The notes under the pieces: model-generated
The model's database searches: none
What the model was told of the DNA's origin: nothing
Seen by the model: only the letters and a program-made list of their open reading frames with translations
Assembly (NCBI RefSeq): GCF_006715395.1
Contig: NZ_VFNC01000002.1
Span: forward strand, 2,232,001-2,296,000
Reading direction: 5' to 3'
Source: Streptomyces sp. SLBN-31
Lineage (GTDB): Bacteria > Actinomycetota > Actinomycetes > Streptomycetales > Streptomycetaceae
Length of the DNA: 64,000 nt
Shown here: in pieces, positions 15,473-24,081 of the stretch
Numbering within the stretch: position 1 is the first letter of the stretch
Layout of the letters: the number at the start of each line of letters is the position of its first letter
Made by a program: the position numbers and the translations under genes

Positions 15473-16708
15473 ATGACGACATCGACCTGGCCCCTGGTGC
15501 GCGTGCTGCGGGACCGCCGCGCGCGGCTGTGTCTCGCCGCCCTGCTGGTCTCCGGTTTCGGTACCTCCGCGCTGTGGCTGGCCTCCGGGGTGTGGGTGAG
15601 GGACCTGACCGGTTCGGACGGCCTCGCCGCCCTGTGCATGCTCGCCCTGTGGGCGCCCACGCCGGCCGGGCCGGCGCTGGGCACGCTCGCCGACCGGATG
15701 CGCCGCAAGCCGCTGCTGATCACGCTCAACCTGCTGCCGGCGGCCCTGCTGCCCGCCCTCCTGGCCGTCGACTCCCCCGGCCGGCTGTGGCTGCTGTTCA
15801 CCGTGCTGTTCGTGTACGGCACCGCCTCGGTCGTGCACGAGGCGGCCAAGTCCGCGCTCGTCGCCGCCGCCGTCGCCCCGGAGCTGCTCGGCGACTTCAA
15901 CGGCCTGCGCACCACGGCCGTCGAGGGCATGAAACTGCTGGCCCCGCCGGCGGGCGCCGGTGTCTACGCGGCCTGCGGCGGTCCGAGCGTGGCCCTGCTG
16001 GACGCGGCGACCTTCGTGTGCGCGGCGGCGCTCTACGCGTGTGTGCGGGTGCGGGAGATGCGGCCGGAGCCGGCCACGCGCGCGTGGCGAGCGCAGACCG
16101 CCGAGGGCGCCCGCTTCCTGTGGGGGCACCGCCGCCTGCGCCCCCTGGTCGTGGCGGGCGGGGCGACGATGCTGTGCGCCGGCCTCAACGGCGCGCTGGT
16201 CTACGCCGTCGTCGACGGTCTGGGGCACTCCCCCGCCTACGCGGGCGCGCTCTACGCGGCGCAGGGCGCCGGTTCGGTCGCGGTCGGGCTGGTCAGCGGG
16301 GCCGGGCTGCGGCGGCTCGGGGAACGCCGGTTCGCCGCGTGCGGGATCGCTCTTACGGCGGTCGCGGTAGCGGGGCGGGCGGTGCCGTCCGACCCGGTGG
16401 CGCTGGCGTGCGGCGCGGCGATCGGGGCGGGACTGCCCTGCGTGCTGATCGCCGCGATGACCGCCGTACAGCGTGGAACCGCGGACGCGCTGCTCGGGAG
16501 GGTCACCGCGACCGCCGGCACCCTGATGTACGCCCCGAACGTCGTCGGCCTCGCCCTGGGCGCCGGTCTGGTCGAAGTCACCGGCTTCCGGCCGCTGTTG
16601 CTGGCCGTGGGCGCGGGACTGCTGGCGACGGCGGTCTCGCTGCGTCAGCGGGACGCCAGTGCCGAGCGCACCGCCTCCAGGTCGTCGTCGGACGCCAACC
16701 CGGCGTGA
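15473..16708 (+). CDS. MFS transporter
   Basis: The 411-residue membrane protein has about 12 hydrophobic segments. The loop 2-3 motif GTLADRMRRKPLL matches the major facilitator signature GxxaDrxgRr. It resembles drug or small-molecule exporters of the MFS_3 type, with no substrate clue. The ATG follows GAGCAGG. The last 64 bases overlap, tail to tail, the end of the minus-strand gene at 16645, an unusual arrangement that excludes a simple terminator between them. Confidence 0.85.
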   Translation: MTTSTWPLVRVLRDRRARLCLAALLVSGFGTSALWLASGVWVRDLTGSDGLAALCMLALWAPTPAGPALGTLADRMRRKPLLITLNLLPAALLPALLAVDSPGRLWLLFTVLFVYGTASVVHEAAKSALVAAAVAPELLGDFNGLRTTAVEGMKLLAPPAGAGVYAACGGPSVALLDAATFVCAAALYACVRVREMRPEPATRAWRAQTAEGARFLWGHRRLRPLVVAGGATMLCAGLNGALVYAVVDGLGHSPAYAGALYAAQGAGSVAVGLVSGAGLRRLGERRFAACGIALTAVAVAGRAVPSDPVALACGAAIGAGLPCVLIAAMTAVQRGTADALLGRVTATAGTLMYAPNVVGLALGAGLVEVTGFRPLLLAVGAGLLATAVSLRQRDASAERTASRSSSDANPA

Positions 16709-17808
16709 TAGAGCCGCAGTTCGGTGGCGCCGCACTCCCGGGCCGCCGCCGCGTCCGCGGCCAGCGTTCCCGGGCTGCCGCCCATGCCCGCGACCACGGG
16801 GAGGTTGGCGGCGATGACGGCGTCCTCGCGGCCCTGCTCGGCGAAGGGCGTCAGCAGGCCGGGGCCGCCCGCGCAGGGCACGACCACACCGTCCGCGACA
16901 CCCAGGATGTGCGCGGGATCGACGCCCGGGTTGGCGCCGACGCGGTACGTCGTCGGGTCGGCGTGCAGCAGGACCTGGAAGCCGTCGGGGGCGGCCTCGC
17001 GCACGGCCCGTACGGCCCTCTCCTGGAGCGTGCGGGCGGTCTCGTCGCGCCACGCGCGCGTGGCGGCCGCCCTCTCCTCGCCCAGCAGCTTCTCCACCCC
17101 GGTCCAGCCCCCGTCGTCGGGCTCGCCCCGCCACAGCGGCTCCAGCGCGTCGCGTACGGCGGCCGCCAGCGCGTCGGGGTCGAGGCCCTGGGCGCCGTAC
17201 CCCGTCCGGCAGACGGGGCAGAAGCAGAGCGACATCAGGTAGTGCCCGGCGTCCCCGAGTCCGACCCCGCCCGTCTTGTCGTGGGCGTGCAGGTGCTGCA
17301 GGCCGTACCAGCCGAGGGACTCCAACTCGGTGCCGCGCGCCCCGGGCCGTACGGCCGCCTCGGCCGCGAGGTCGGTCAGGTACACGCGCGTGGCGGGCTG
17401 GGCGATGCAGGGGGCCCAGGGGTAGCGGTCGCCGTAGGCGTTGACGACGGAGGTGGCCGGATGCTCGGCGCCCATGCGGGAGTTGTGGGCGAGGACGACC
17501 CAGGTGTGCACCTCCAGGCCGGCGTCCGCGAGGGCCTCCGCGGCCTCGCCGTACGCGTCGCCGGGCGCCCAGTCGCCGGCCGCGTAGGGGCGCAACCGAC
17601 GCCCTTCCCAGCGCGCGTCCGTGGGGTACAGCACGGCGGCGTGCTCGGCGGTGACGATGCGGTGGCGCGGGTGGCGCGGGGTCAGGGCGCGCGTGGAGTG
17701 GTAGGCGGCGGCCAGCGTCACCTGCGGCACGCCGAGGCCGGCGATGCGCCGCGCGGCCTCGGGATGTCCGTTGACGTCCCAGGGGTAGACGAAAGCCGAC
17801 GCCTTCAC
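16645..17808 (-). CDS. Conserved-looking protein of unknown function in a hexuronate locus
   Basis: I do not recognise this 387-residue protein. It begins MKASAFVYPWDVNGHPEAA, and its alternating hydrophobic-strand/helix pattern suggests a TIM-barrel hydrolase-like fold. A central CFCPVCRTGYG has a CxC-x2-C cluster that could bind metal. Acidic and histidine residues (HLHAHDK, ADPTTYRVG) could be catalytic. The GTG start overlaps the kdgD stop (GTGA), so it is translationally coupled to 5-dehydro-4-deoxyglucarate dehydratase. A role in uronate or pectin-fragment metabolism is therefore likely, perhaps hydrolysing a galacturonide or lactone (inference). No signal peptide is seen. Confidence 0.6.
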   Translation of the reverse strand: MKASAFVYPWDVNGHPEAARRIAGLGVPQVTLAAAYHSTRALTPRHPRHRIVTAEHAAVLYPTDARWEGRRLRPYAAGDWAPGDAYGEAAEALADAGLEVHTWVVLAHNSRMGAEHPATSVVNAYGDRYPWAPCIAQPATRVYLTDLAAEAAVRPGARGTELESLGWYGLQHLHAHDKTGGVGLGDAGHYLMSLCFCPVCRTGYGAQGLDPDALAAAVRDALEPLWRGEPDDGGWTGVEKLLGEERAAATRAWRDETARTLQERAVRAVREAAPDGFQVLLHADPTTYRVGANPGVDPAHILGVADGVVVPCAGGPGLLTPFAEQGREDAVIAANLPVVAGMGGSPGTLAADAAAARECGATELRLYHAGLASDDDLEAVRSALASR

Positions 17809-18746
17809 TTGCCCTCCTCCAACAGCGCGTGGCCGCGCTCGATCAGCCGGGCCAGTTGCTTCACGTGGTCCTCGGTCGGCTCGTGCAGCGGCGGCCGGAC
17901 CTCGCCGACGTCCAGTCCGCGCAGTCGTACACCGGCCTTGACCAGGGACACGGCGTATCCGCGGCCCTGGGCGCGCAGTTCGACGAAGGGGCGGTAGAAG
18001 CCGTCCAGGAGCCGGCGGGCGGTGGTGTCGTCACCGGAGTTCAGGGCCGCGTGGAAGGCGAGGGCGAGTTCCGGGGCGAAGCAGAACACGGCGGAGGAGT
18101 ACAGCGGGACGCCGATGGCGCGGTAGGCGAGCTGGGTCTGCTCGGCGGTCGGCAGGCCGTTGAAGTAGAGGAAGTCGCCGGAGGTCTCGGTGCGGACGGC
18201 GCTGATGACGCGCTGCATCAGGTCGAGGTCGCCGAGGCCGTCCTTGAAGCCGATGATCCCGTCCGTGCGGGCCAGTTCGACCACGGTCTCGGGGGTGAAC
18301 AGGGCGTTGTCGCGCTGGTAGACGATCACCGGCAGCGCGGTAGCGGCGGCCACCTCGCGGTAGTGGCGCAGCAGCCCCTCCTGCCCGGCGACCACCAGGT
18401 ACGGCGGCATGGCGAGCAGCCCGTCGGCGCCGGCGTCCTCGGCCAGGCGCGCGTAGCGCACGGCGAGCGCGGTGCCGTACCCGGCACCCGCGACGACCGG
18501 CACCCGCCCCGCCGTCTCCTCGACCGCAGCCCGCACGCACGTCTGGAACTCCTCCGGCGTGAGCGCGTGGAACTCGCCGGTGCCGCAGCAGGCGAACACC
18601 GCGGCGGCCCCGGCCTCGACGCCCTGGCGCACATGGGTGCGGTAGGCGCCCAGGTCGAGGGAGCCGTCCGGGCGGTAGGCGGTGACCGGGAAGAACAGCG
18701 GCCCGCTCGGGATGCTGAGGCGAGCGGCGAGGGGGGCAGGCGTCAC
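17805..18746 (-). CDS. kdgD: 5-dehydro-4-deoxyglucarate dehydratase
   Basis: This 313-residue DapA-superfamily enzyme decarboxylates and dehydrates 5-keto-4-deoxyglucarate to 2-oxoglutarate semialdehyde. Diagnostic segments are FPVTAYRPDGSLD, the FACCGTGEFHAL loop, Tyr143 in VIVYQRDN and Schiff-base Lys168 in IIGFKDGLGDLDLMQR. The last is typical of KdgD and not of DapA. The GTG start has GGGAGAG upstream. It is divergent from uronate dehydrogenase, which supplies the start of the same pathway. The AT-rich stretch around 18789-18810 (TTCAGAAATATAGA on the coding strand) may hold its promoter and an operator. Confidence 0.88.
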   Translation of the reverse strand: MTPAPLAARLSIPSGPLFFPVTAYRPDGSLDLGAYRTHVRQGVEAGAAAVFACCGTGEFHALTPEEFQTCVRAAVEETAGRVPVVAGAGYGTALAVRYARLAEDAGADGLLAMPPYLVVAGQEGLLRHYREVAAATALPVIVYQRDNALFTPETVVELARTDGIIGFKDGLGDLDLMQRVISAVRTETSGDFLYFNGLPTAEQTQLAYRAIGVPLYSSAVFCFAPELALAFHAALNSGDDTTARRLLDGFYRPFVELRAQGRGYAVSLVKAGVRLRGLDVGEVRPPLHEPTEDHVKQLARLIERGHALLEEGK

Positions 18747-18910
18747 GGGCTCTCCCTGAGGCAGGCGCGTACGTTCTTGTGATCGGTGTCTATATTTCTG
18801 AACATCGCCACCCTAAGGAGCGCTCTCCGGGCCGGTCAAGCGCGCGATTCGGCGCGATGACGACCGAAAGTCAGCGGAAAAGAGGTGAATCCGGCGGCCG
18901 CGCGGGACAC

Positions 18911-18940
18911 TTGACGGAGCGTGGCACCGCTCCCTAGCGT
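18911..18940 (+). promoter_or_regulatory. Promoter of uronate dehydrogenase (TTGACG-N18-TAGCGT)
   Basis: A -35 TTGACG (18911-18916) and a -10 TAGCGT (18935-18940) are 18 bases apart, typical for the housekeeping sigma of Streptomyces. They place a start site some 40 bases before the gene. Confidence 0.6.
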
Positions 18941-18989
18941 GTCCATGAATGTGAATACCGTCCACACATGTGCCCCAAGGAGACCGAGG

Positions 18990-19799
18990 ATGCCCGCTCC
19001 CCGCACCGTTCTGCTCACCGGCGCCGCCGGTGGGGTCGGCACCCTGATGCGGAACCTGCTCCCGGCCTTCGGCTACGAACTGCGCCTCCTCGACGTACGC
19101 CCGATCGAGGGCGACCCCGACGCGGTCACCGTCGACCTCTCCGACCGAGCCGCCCTGCGCGAGGCCGTCCGGGGCGTCGACGCGATCATCCACCTCGCGG
19201 GCATCTCCCTGGAAGCCCCGTTCGAGCAGATCCTGAAGGCGAACATCGAGGGCACCTACAACCTGTACGAGGCCGCCCGCGAGGAGGGCGTGGCCCGCAT
19301 CGTGTTCGCCTCCTCCAACCACGCGGTCGGCTTCACCCCGCGCCCGCAGGGCGACGACCCGCTGATCCCGATCGACACCCCGCGCCGCCCGGACACCTTC
19401 TACGGCCTGTCCAAGTGCTTCGGCGAGGACCTCGCGCAGCTGTACTGGGACAAGTACGGCCTGGAGACGGTGTCCGTCCGCATCGGCTCCTGCTTCCCGG
19501 AGCCGACCAGCGTGCGCATGCTGTCGGTGTGGATGAGCCCGGCCGACGGCGCCCGCCTCTTCCACGCGGCCCTGTCCGCCGAGAACGTCGGGCACACGGT
19601 CGTCTACGGCTCCTCCGCCAACACCCGCCTGTGGTGGGACCTGTCGACCGCCCGCGCGCTCGGCTACGAGCCGCAGGACGACTCGGAGGAGTTCGCGGAG
19701 AAGCTGATCGCCGAGCAGGGCGAGCTGGAACCGGACAACATCGCGCACGCGTACCTGGGCGGCGCCTTCGTCAGCGACCCGCCGATCTGGCCGTACTGA
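18990..19799 (+). CDS. udh: Uronate dehydrogenase (NAD-dependent)
   Basis: This 269-residue extended SDR enzyme oxidises D-galacturonate or D-glucuronate to the aldarolactone. The nucleotide motif TGAAGGVG lies at residues 10-17. The catalytic Ser lies in FASSNHAVGF and the YxxxK pair is Tyr138/Lys142 (FYGLSK). The order AGISLEAPFEQIL, NLYEAA, VRIGSCFPEP, RMLSVWMS matches the known Agrobacterium uronate dehydrogenase from memory. The ATG at 18990 has AAGGAG at the right distance; an upstream in-frame ATG lacks one. With KdgD this gives the oxidative uronate route fed by the pectin enzymes; the intermediate galactarate/glucarate dehydratase must be elsewhere or be the IlvD/Edd protein. Confidence 0.9.
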   Translation: MPAPRTVLLTGAAGGVGTLMRNLLPAFGYELRLLDVRPIEGDPDAVTVDLSDRAALREAVRGVDAIIHLAGISLEAPFEQILKANIEGTYNLYEAAREEGVARIVFASSNHAVGFTPRPQGDDPLIPIDTPRRPDTFYGLSKCFGEDLAQLYWDKYGLETVSVRIGSCFPEPTSVRMLSVWMSPADGARLFHAALSAENVGHTVVYGSSANTRLWWDLSTARALGYEPQDDSEEFAEKLIAEQGELEPDNIAHAYLGGAFVSDPPIWPY

Positions 19800-19822
19800 G
19801 CCGACAGGAACAGATCGTTCGC

Positions 19823-19857
19823 GCGGCGGGCGGGCACCTAACGGGCCCGCCCGCCGC
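19823..19857 (+). terminator. GC-rich hairpin after udh
   Basis: Perfect 13-bp arms (19823-19835 and 19845-19857, GCGGCGGGCGGGC type) enclose a 9-base loop shortly after the udh stop. This is a typical Streptomyces terminator without a T-run. Confidence 0.7.
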
Positions 19858-20072
19858 CGTATTCGGGCACGGACGTTGCCCGCTCCCACGCGCGCGTGCA
19901 CAGCCGCGCAGGTCCGAGGCGGACGCTCCGTTTGCGTGAACGGGCACACACGGGCAGCATCGGGCCGGCAACAGGCCTGGTCAGCGCCGAGCACCGGCTG
20001 TAGAACTTCCTGCATGGGTCCCACCGGGCCCGAACGGTCAGCCCGCGCACGGCAGGGAAGCAGGTGACGGCG

Positions 20073-20852
20073 ATGACGGCGAACACCGCGAGGACGGCGG
20101 AGGAGCGCCAGCGCGAGATCGTGCGGGCCGCGCGCGCCACCGGCTCGGTCGACGTCACGGCGCTCGCCGCCCAGCTGGGCGTGGCCAAGGAGACCGTACG
20201 ACGGGACCTGCGCGCCCTGGAGGACCACGGCCTGATCCGCCGCACCCATGGCGGGGCCTACCCCGTGGAGAGCGCCGGCTTCGAGACGACGCTCGCGTTC
20301 CGGGCCACCAGCCATGTGCCCGAGAAGCGCAGGATCGCGGCCGCCGCGGCCGAGCTGCTCGGGGACGCCGAGACCGTGTTCGTCGACGAGGGCTTCACCC
20401 CGCAGCTCATCGCCGAGGCACTGCCGAGGGACCGGGCACTCACCGTGGTCACCGCGTCCCTGCCCGTCGCCGGAGCCCTCGCGGAGGCGGAGAACACCTC
20501 CGTCCTGCTGCTCGGCGGCCGGGTCCGCCCCGGCACCCTGGCGACCGTCGACCACTGGACGACAAAGATGCTGGCCGGCTTCGTCCTCGACCTGGCCTAC
20601 ATCGGCGCCAACGGCATCTCCCGCGAACACGGCCTGACCACTCCCGACCCGGCCGTCAGCGAGGTCAAGGCGCAGGCGATGCGGGCCGCGCGCCGCACGG
20701 TGTTCGCCGGCGTGCACACCAAGTTCGGCGCGGTCAGCTTCTGCCGGTTCGCGGAGATCGGCGCGCTGGAGACGATCGTCACCAGCACCCTGCTGCCGTC
20801 CGCCGAGGCCCACCGGTACTCCCTGCTGGGACCACAGGTCATCCGCGTCTGA
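20073..20852 (+). CDS. DeoR-family sugar operon regulator
   Basis: This repressor of about 259 residues has an N-terminal HTH (VTALAAQLGVAKETVRRDLRALEDHGLIRRTHGGA, with the DeoR recognition helix). Its C-terminal DeoRC sensor domain carries VFVDEGFT, LLGGRVRP, AYIGANGIS and FAGVHTKFG. The ATG at 20073 follows AGGTGA; a GTG at 20064 preceded by GGGAAG is an alternative start. It precedes a polyol-type ABC importer and dehydrogenase in the same direction, which it probably controls in response to a phosphorylated or free sugar alcohol. Confidence 0.88.
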   Translation: MTANTARTAEERQREIVRAARATGSVDVTALAAQLGVAKETVRRDLRALEDHGLIRRTHGGAYPVESAGFETTLAFRATSHVPEKRRIAAAAAELLGDAETVFVDEGFTPQLIAEALPRDRALTVVTASLPVAGALAEAENTSVLLLGGRVRPGTLATVDHWTTKMLAGFVLDLAYIGANGISREHGLTTPDPAVSEVKAQAMRAARRTVFAGVHTKFGAVSFCRFAEIGALETIVTSTLLPSAEAHRYSLLGPQVIRV

Positions 20853-20881
20853 CTGTCCGGCCTTTGTGCGACACCGGGGAA

Positions 20882-20898
20882 CGCCGTGCCGAACGGCG
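20882..20898 (+). terminator. Short hairpin between DeoR gene and transporter operon
   Basis: Six-base arms CGCCGT/ACGGCG around a 5-base loop lie 30 bases after the regulator stop and 33 before the binding-protein start. It may attenuate or terminate regulator transcription. Confidence 0.4.
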
Positions 20899-20930
20899 CC
20901 CCTTATACCCCCTATGTCCAGGAGCGATCC

Positions 20931-22304
20931 ATGCGAACCCCGAGCCGACGACGGCCCCCGCGAGCCACGCTCGCCCTGGCCGCCGCAGGGACGCTGCTCG
21001 CCCCGCTGCTCTCCGGCTGCTGGGCCGGGGCGGGCGGGTCCGGTTCCGGCGGCGACTCCATCAACGTCCTGATGGTGAACAACCCGCAGATGGTGGAGCT
21101 GCAGAAACTGACCAAGGCGCACTTCACCGCGGAGACCGGCATCAAGGTCAACTTCACCGTCCTGCCGGAGAACGACGTCCGCGACAAGATCAGCCAGGAC
21201 TTCGCCAACCAGGCCGGCCAGTACGACGTGGCCACGCTCTCCAACTACGAGATCCCCATCTACGCCCGGAACGGCTGGCTGCACGAGATGAACTCGTACG
21301 TGGCCAAGGACCCCTCCTACGACGAGCAGGACGTCCTCAAGCCGATGCGCCAGTCCCTGACGGCCGACGACGGCAAGCTCTACGGGCAGCCCTTCTACGG
21401 CGAGTCGTCGTTCCTGATGTACCGCAAGGACGTCTTCGCCGCGAAGGGCCTCACCATGCCCGCCCACCCCACCTGGACACAGGTGGCAGACCTCGCCGCG
21501 AGGGCGGACGGCGCGCGGCCCGGCATGAAGGGCATCTGCCTGCGCGGACTGCCCGGCTGGGGCGAGGTGATGGCACCGCTCACCACCGTCGTCAACACCT
21601 TCGGCGGCACCTGGTTCACCAAGGACTGGAAGGCGGAACTGGACTCCCCCGCCTTCGAGAAGGCGACGAAGTTCTACGTCGACCTCGTGCGCCGGCACGG
21701 CGAGTCCGGCGCCGCCCAGTCCGGCTTCGCCGAGTGCCTGAACAACATGACCCAGGGCAAGGTCGCCATGTGGTACGACGCCACGTCCGCGGCCGGCTCC
21801 CTGGAGGCCGAGGGCTCACCCGTGAAGGGCAAGCTCGGCTACGCGCCCGCCCCCGTGGAGAGGACCGCCGGCTCCGGCTGGCTCTACACCTGGGCCTGGG
21901 GCATCCAGAAGGCCTCCCGCAACCCCGACAAGGCCTGGAAGTTCGTCTCCTGGGCGTCCGGCAAGGGCTACGAGCAGCTGGTCGGCGAGACCAGCGGCTG
22001 GCCCAATGTGCCGGCCGGCAAACGCGCCTCGACCTACACCAACGCCGAGTACGTCAGGTCGGCCGCCGCCTTCCAGGAGATGACCAAGGAGGCCATCGAG
22101 GGCGCCCGGCCCAACGACCCGGGGGTGCAGCCGCGCCCCGCGCCCGGCATCCAGTTCGTCGGCATCCCCGAGTTCACCGATCTCGGCACCAAGGTCTCCC
22201 AGGAGATCAGTGCCGCCATCGCCGGACGCCAGTCCGTCGACTCGGCGCTGAAGAGGTCCCAGCAGCTCGCCGAGAAGATCTCGAAGGAGTACGAGGGACG
22301 ATGA
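20931..22304 (+). CDS. Polyol/sugar ABC transporter substrate-binding lipoprotein
   Basis: This 457-residue extracellular solute-binding protein has a lipobox LLSGCWAG for anchoring. The order NVLMVNNPQMVELQKLT, LPENDVRDKISQDFANQAGQYD, YGQPFYGESSFLMYRKD and GWLYTWAWGIQ resembles sorbitol/mannitol-type (SmoE-like) binding proteins. The ATG at 20931 has a clear AGGAG. It overlaps the first permease by 4 bases. Operon partners are two permeases and a zinc dehydrogenase, which fits import and oxidation of a sugar alcohol. No ATPase is encoded. Confidence 0.9.
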   Translation: MRTPSRRRPPRATLALAAAGTLLAPLLSGCWAGAGGSGSGGDSINVLMVNNPQMVELQKLTKAHFTAETGIKVNFTVLPENDVRDKISQDFANQAGQYDVATLSNYEIPIYARNGWLHEMNSYVAKDPSYDEQDVLKPMRQSLTADDGKLYGQPFYGESSFLMYRKDVFAAKGLTMPAHPTWTQVADLAARADGARPGMKGICLRGLPGWGEVMAPLTTVVNTFGGTWFTKDWKAELDSPAFEKATKFYVDLVRRHGESGAAQSGFAECLNNMTQGKVAMWYDATSAAGSLEAEGSPVKGKLGYAPAPVERTAGSGWLYTWAWGIQKASRNPDKAWKFVSWASGKGYEQLVGETSGWPNVPAGKRASTYTNAEYVRSAAAFQEMTKEAIEGARPNDPGVQPRPAPGIQFVGIPEFTDLGTKVSQEISAAIAGRQSVDSALKRSQQLAEKISKEYEGR

Positions 22305-23236
22305 CCGCCACGACGACCGCGCCGATCGCCGCAACTCCCCTACGCGCCCAGGGCGCACCGTCGACCCGGCTGCGCGCCTGGGTCACCCGCGCCCCGCTGC
22401 TGCCCGCCCTGGTGTTCATGATCGCGGTGACCCAGCTCCCCTTCGTGGCCACGCTGGTGATCTCGTTCTTCGACTGGAACGCCCTCTACCCGAAGGCCCG
22501 TCACTTCACCGGCCTCGACAACTACCGGCAGGTCCTCACCGACGCCGACCTGCGCCACTCGGTGTGGACGACCGTCCTGCTGACCGTCACCGTGGTCCTG
22601 GTCAGCCTGGTCCTGGGCCTGCTGCTGGCCCTGCTCCTGGACCGCAGGTTCAAGGGCCGCGGGGTGGTCCGCACCCTGCTGATCGCCCCCTTCCTGGTGG
22701 TCCCGGTGGCCGCGGCCCTGCTGTGGAAGCACGTGCTCTACAACCCCGAATACGGCCTGTTCAACGGCCTGTTGCACTACGTCGGTGGCCCCCAGCCGGA
22801 CTGGATCTCCCGTACCCCGCTGATGGCGGTGGAGGCCTCGCTCGTCTGGCAGTGGACGCCGTTCATGATGCTGATCCTGCTGGCCGGTCTGCAGAGCCGC
22901 GACCACCAGCAGATCGAGGCGGCCCGCGTCGACGGCGCGAGCGACTGGCAGATCTTCCGCCACCTGACACTGCCGCACCTGCGCCGCTACCTCGAACTCG
23001 GCGCGCTCCTCGGCTCGATCTACATCGTCCAGAACTTCGACGCCGTCTTCACGATCACCTCGGGCGGCCTGGGCACCGCCAACCTCCCCTACACCGTCTA
23101 CCAGAGCTTCTACCAGGCCCACGAGAACGGCCTCGCCTCCGCCGCGGGCGTCCTGGTGGTCATCGGCTCGATCGTCATCGCCACCTTCGCGCTGCGCGTG
23201 GTGTCGTCCCTGTTCCAGGAGGTGTCCCGCGCATGA
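22301..23236 (+). CDS. ABC transporter permease, MalF type
   Basis: The 311-residue protein has about six membrane segments from APLLPALVFMIAVTQLPF onward and the EAA loop IEAARVDGASDWQIFRHLTLP. Its start overlaps the binding-protein stop and its stop overlaps the next permease start, both as ATGA. A longer in-frame reading upstream covers the binding-protein gene in another frame and is not coding. Confidence 0.93.
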   Translation: MTATTTAPIAATPLRAQGAPSTRLRAWVTRAPLLPALVFMIAVTQLPFVATLVISFFDWNALYPKARHFTGLDNYRQVLTDADLRHSVWTTVLLTVTVVLVSLVLGLLLALLLDRRFKGRGVVRTLLIAPFLVVPVAAALLWKHVLYNPEYGLFNGLLHYVGGPQPDWISRTPLMAVEASLVWQWTPFMMLILLAGLQSRDHQQIEAARVDGASDWQIFRHLTLPHLRRYLELGALLGSIYIVQNFDAVFTITSGGLGTANLPYTVYQSFYQAHENGLASAAGVLVVIGSIVIATFALRVVSSLFQEVSRA

Positions 23237-24081
23237 GCACCGTCGCCGTAAAAACCCGCCCGCGCCGCCGGGGAGCCGGCCTGGGCCTGCTGGCCTGGCT
23301 GGTCGGGATCGCGTTCTTCCTGCCCATCGCGTGGATGGCGCTGACCTCCTTCCACTCCGAGTCGGACGCGGCGACCAACCCGCCGTCCTTCGCGGCCGCC
23401 CTCACCCTGGACGGCTACCGCGAGTTCTTCGGCACCGGCGGCGGCGCGAGCCCCTGGCCGGCGCTGATCAACTCGACCGTGGCGTCGGTGGCGTCGACGC
23501 TGTGCGTGCTGTTCCTCGCCCTGCCGGCCGCGTACGCGCTGTCCGTGCGGCCGGTGAAGAAGTGGACGGACGTCCTGTTCTTCTTCCTGTCGACGAAGAT
23601 GATGCCCGCGGTGGCCGGCCTGCTGCCGATCTACCTGTTCGCCAAGAACGCCGGACTTCTGGACAACATCTGGCTGCTGGTCCTGCTCTACACCGCCATG
23701 AACCTGCCGATCGCGGTGTGGATGATGCAGTCGTTCCTGGCCGAGGTGCCGGTGGCGGTGATCGAGGCCGCGCAGATCGACGGCGCCCGGCTGCCGACGA
23801 TCCTCGCGCGCGTGGTCGCCCCGATCGCCCTTCCGGGCATCGCCGCGACCGCCCTGATCTGCTTCATCTTCAGCTGGAACGAACTGCTCTTCGCCCGGGT
23901 CCTGACCGGCGTGGTCGCCGAGACCGCCCCCGTGTTCCTGACCGGCTTCATCACCAGCCAAGGCCTGTTCCTGGCGAAGGTGTGCGCCGCGTCCCTCGTC
24001 ATCTCCCTGCCGGTGCTCGCCGCGGGGTTCGCCGCCCAGGACAAGCTGGTCCAGGGCCTGTCGCTTGGAGCCGTCAAATGA
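23233..24081 (+). CDS. ABC transporter permease, MalG type
   Basis: The 282-residue membrane protein has the EAA loop IEAAQIDGARLPTILARVVAP and the segment STKMMPAVAGLLPIYLFAKN typical of polyol-type MalG homologues. It is joined by ATGA overlaps to both neighbours. It pairs with the MalF-type subunit to form the membrane channel. Confidence 0.93.
   Translation: MSTVAVKTRPRRRGAGLGLLAWLVGIAFFLPIAWMALTSFHSESDAATNPPSFAAALTLDGYREFFGTGGGASPWPALINSTVASVASTLCVLFLALPAAYALSVRPVKKWTDVLFFFLSTKMMPAVAGLLPIYLFAKNAGLLDNIWLLVLLYTAMNLPIAVWMMQSFLAEVPVAVIEAAQIDGARLPTILARVVAPIALPGIAATALICFIFSWNELLFARVLTGVVAETAPVFLTGFITSQGLFLAKVCAASLVISLPVLAAGFAAQDKLVQGLSLGAVK

Noticed and set aside
20073..20852. The DeoR regulator as the protein binding the GNAAGCGCTTNC operators
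   Set aside because: Those palindromes are of LacI type. No such site lies near the DeoR gene or its own operon.
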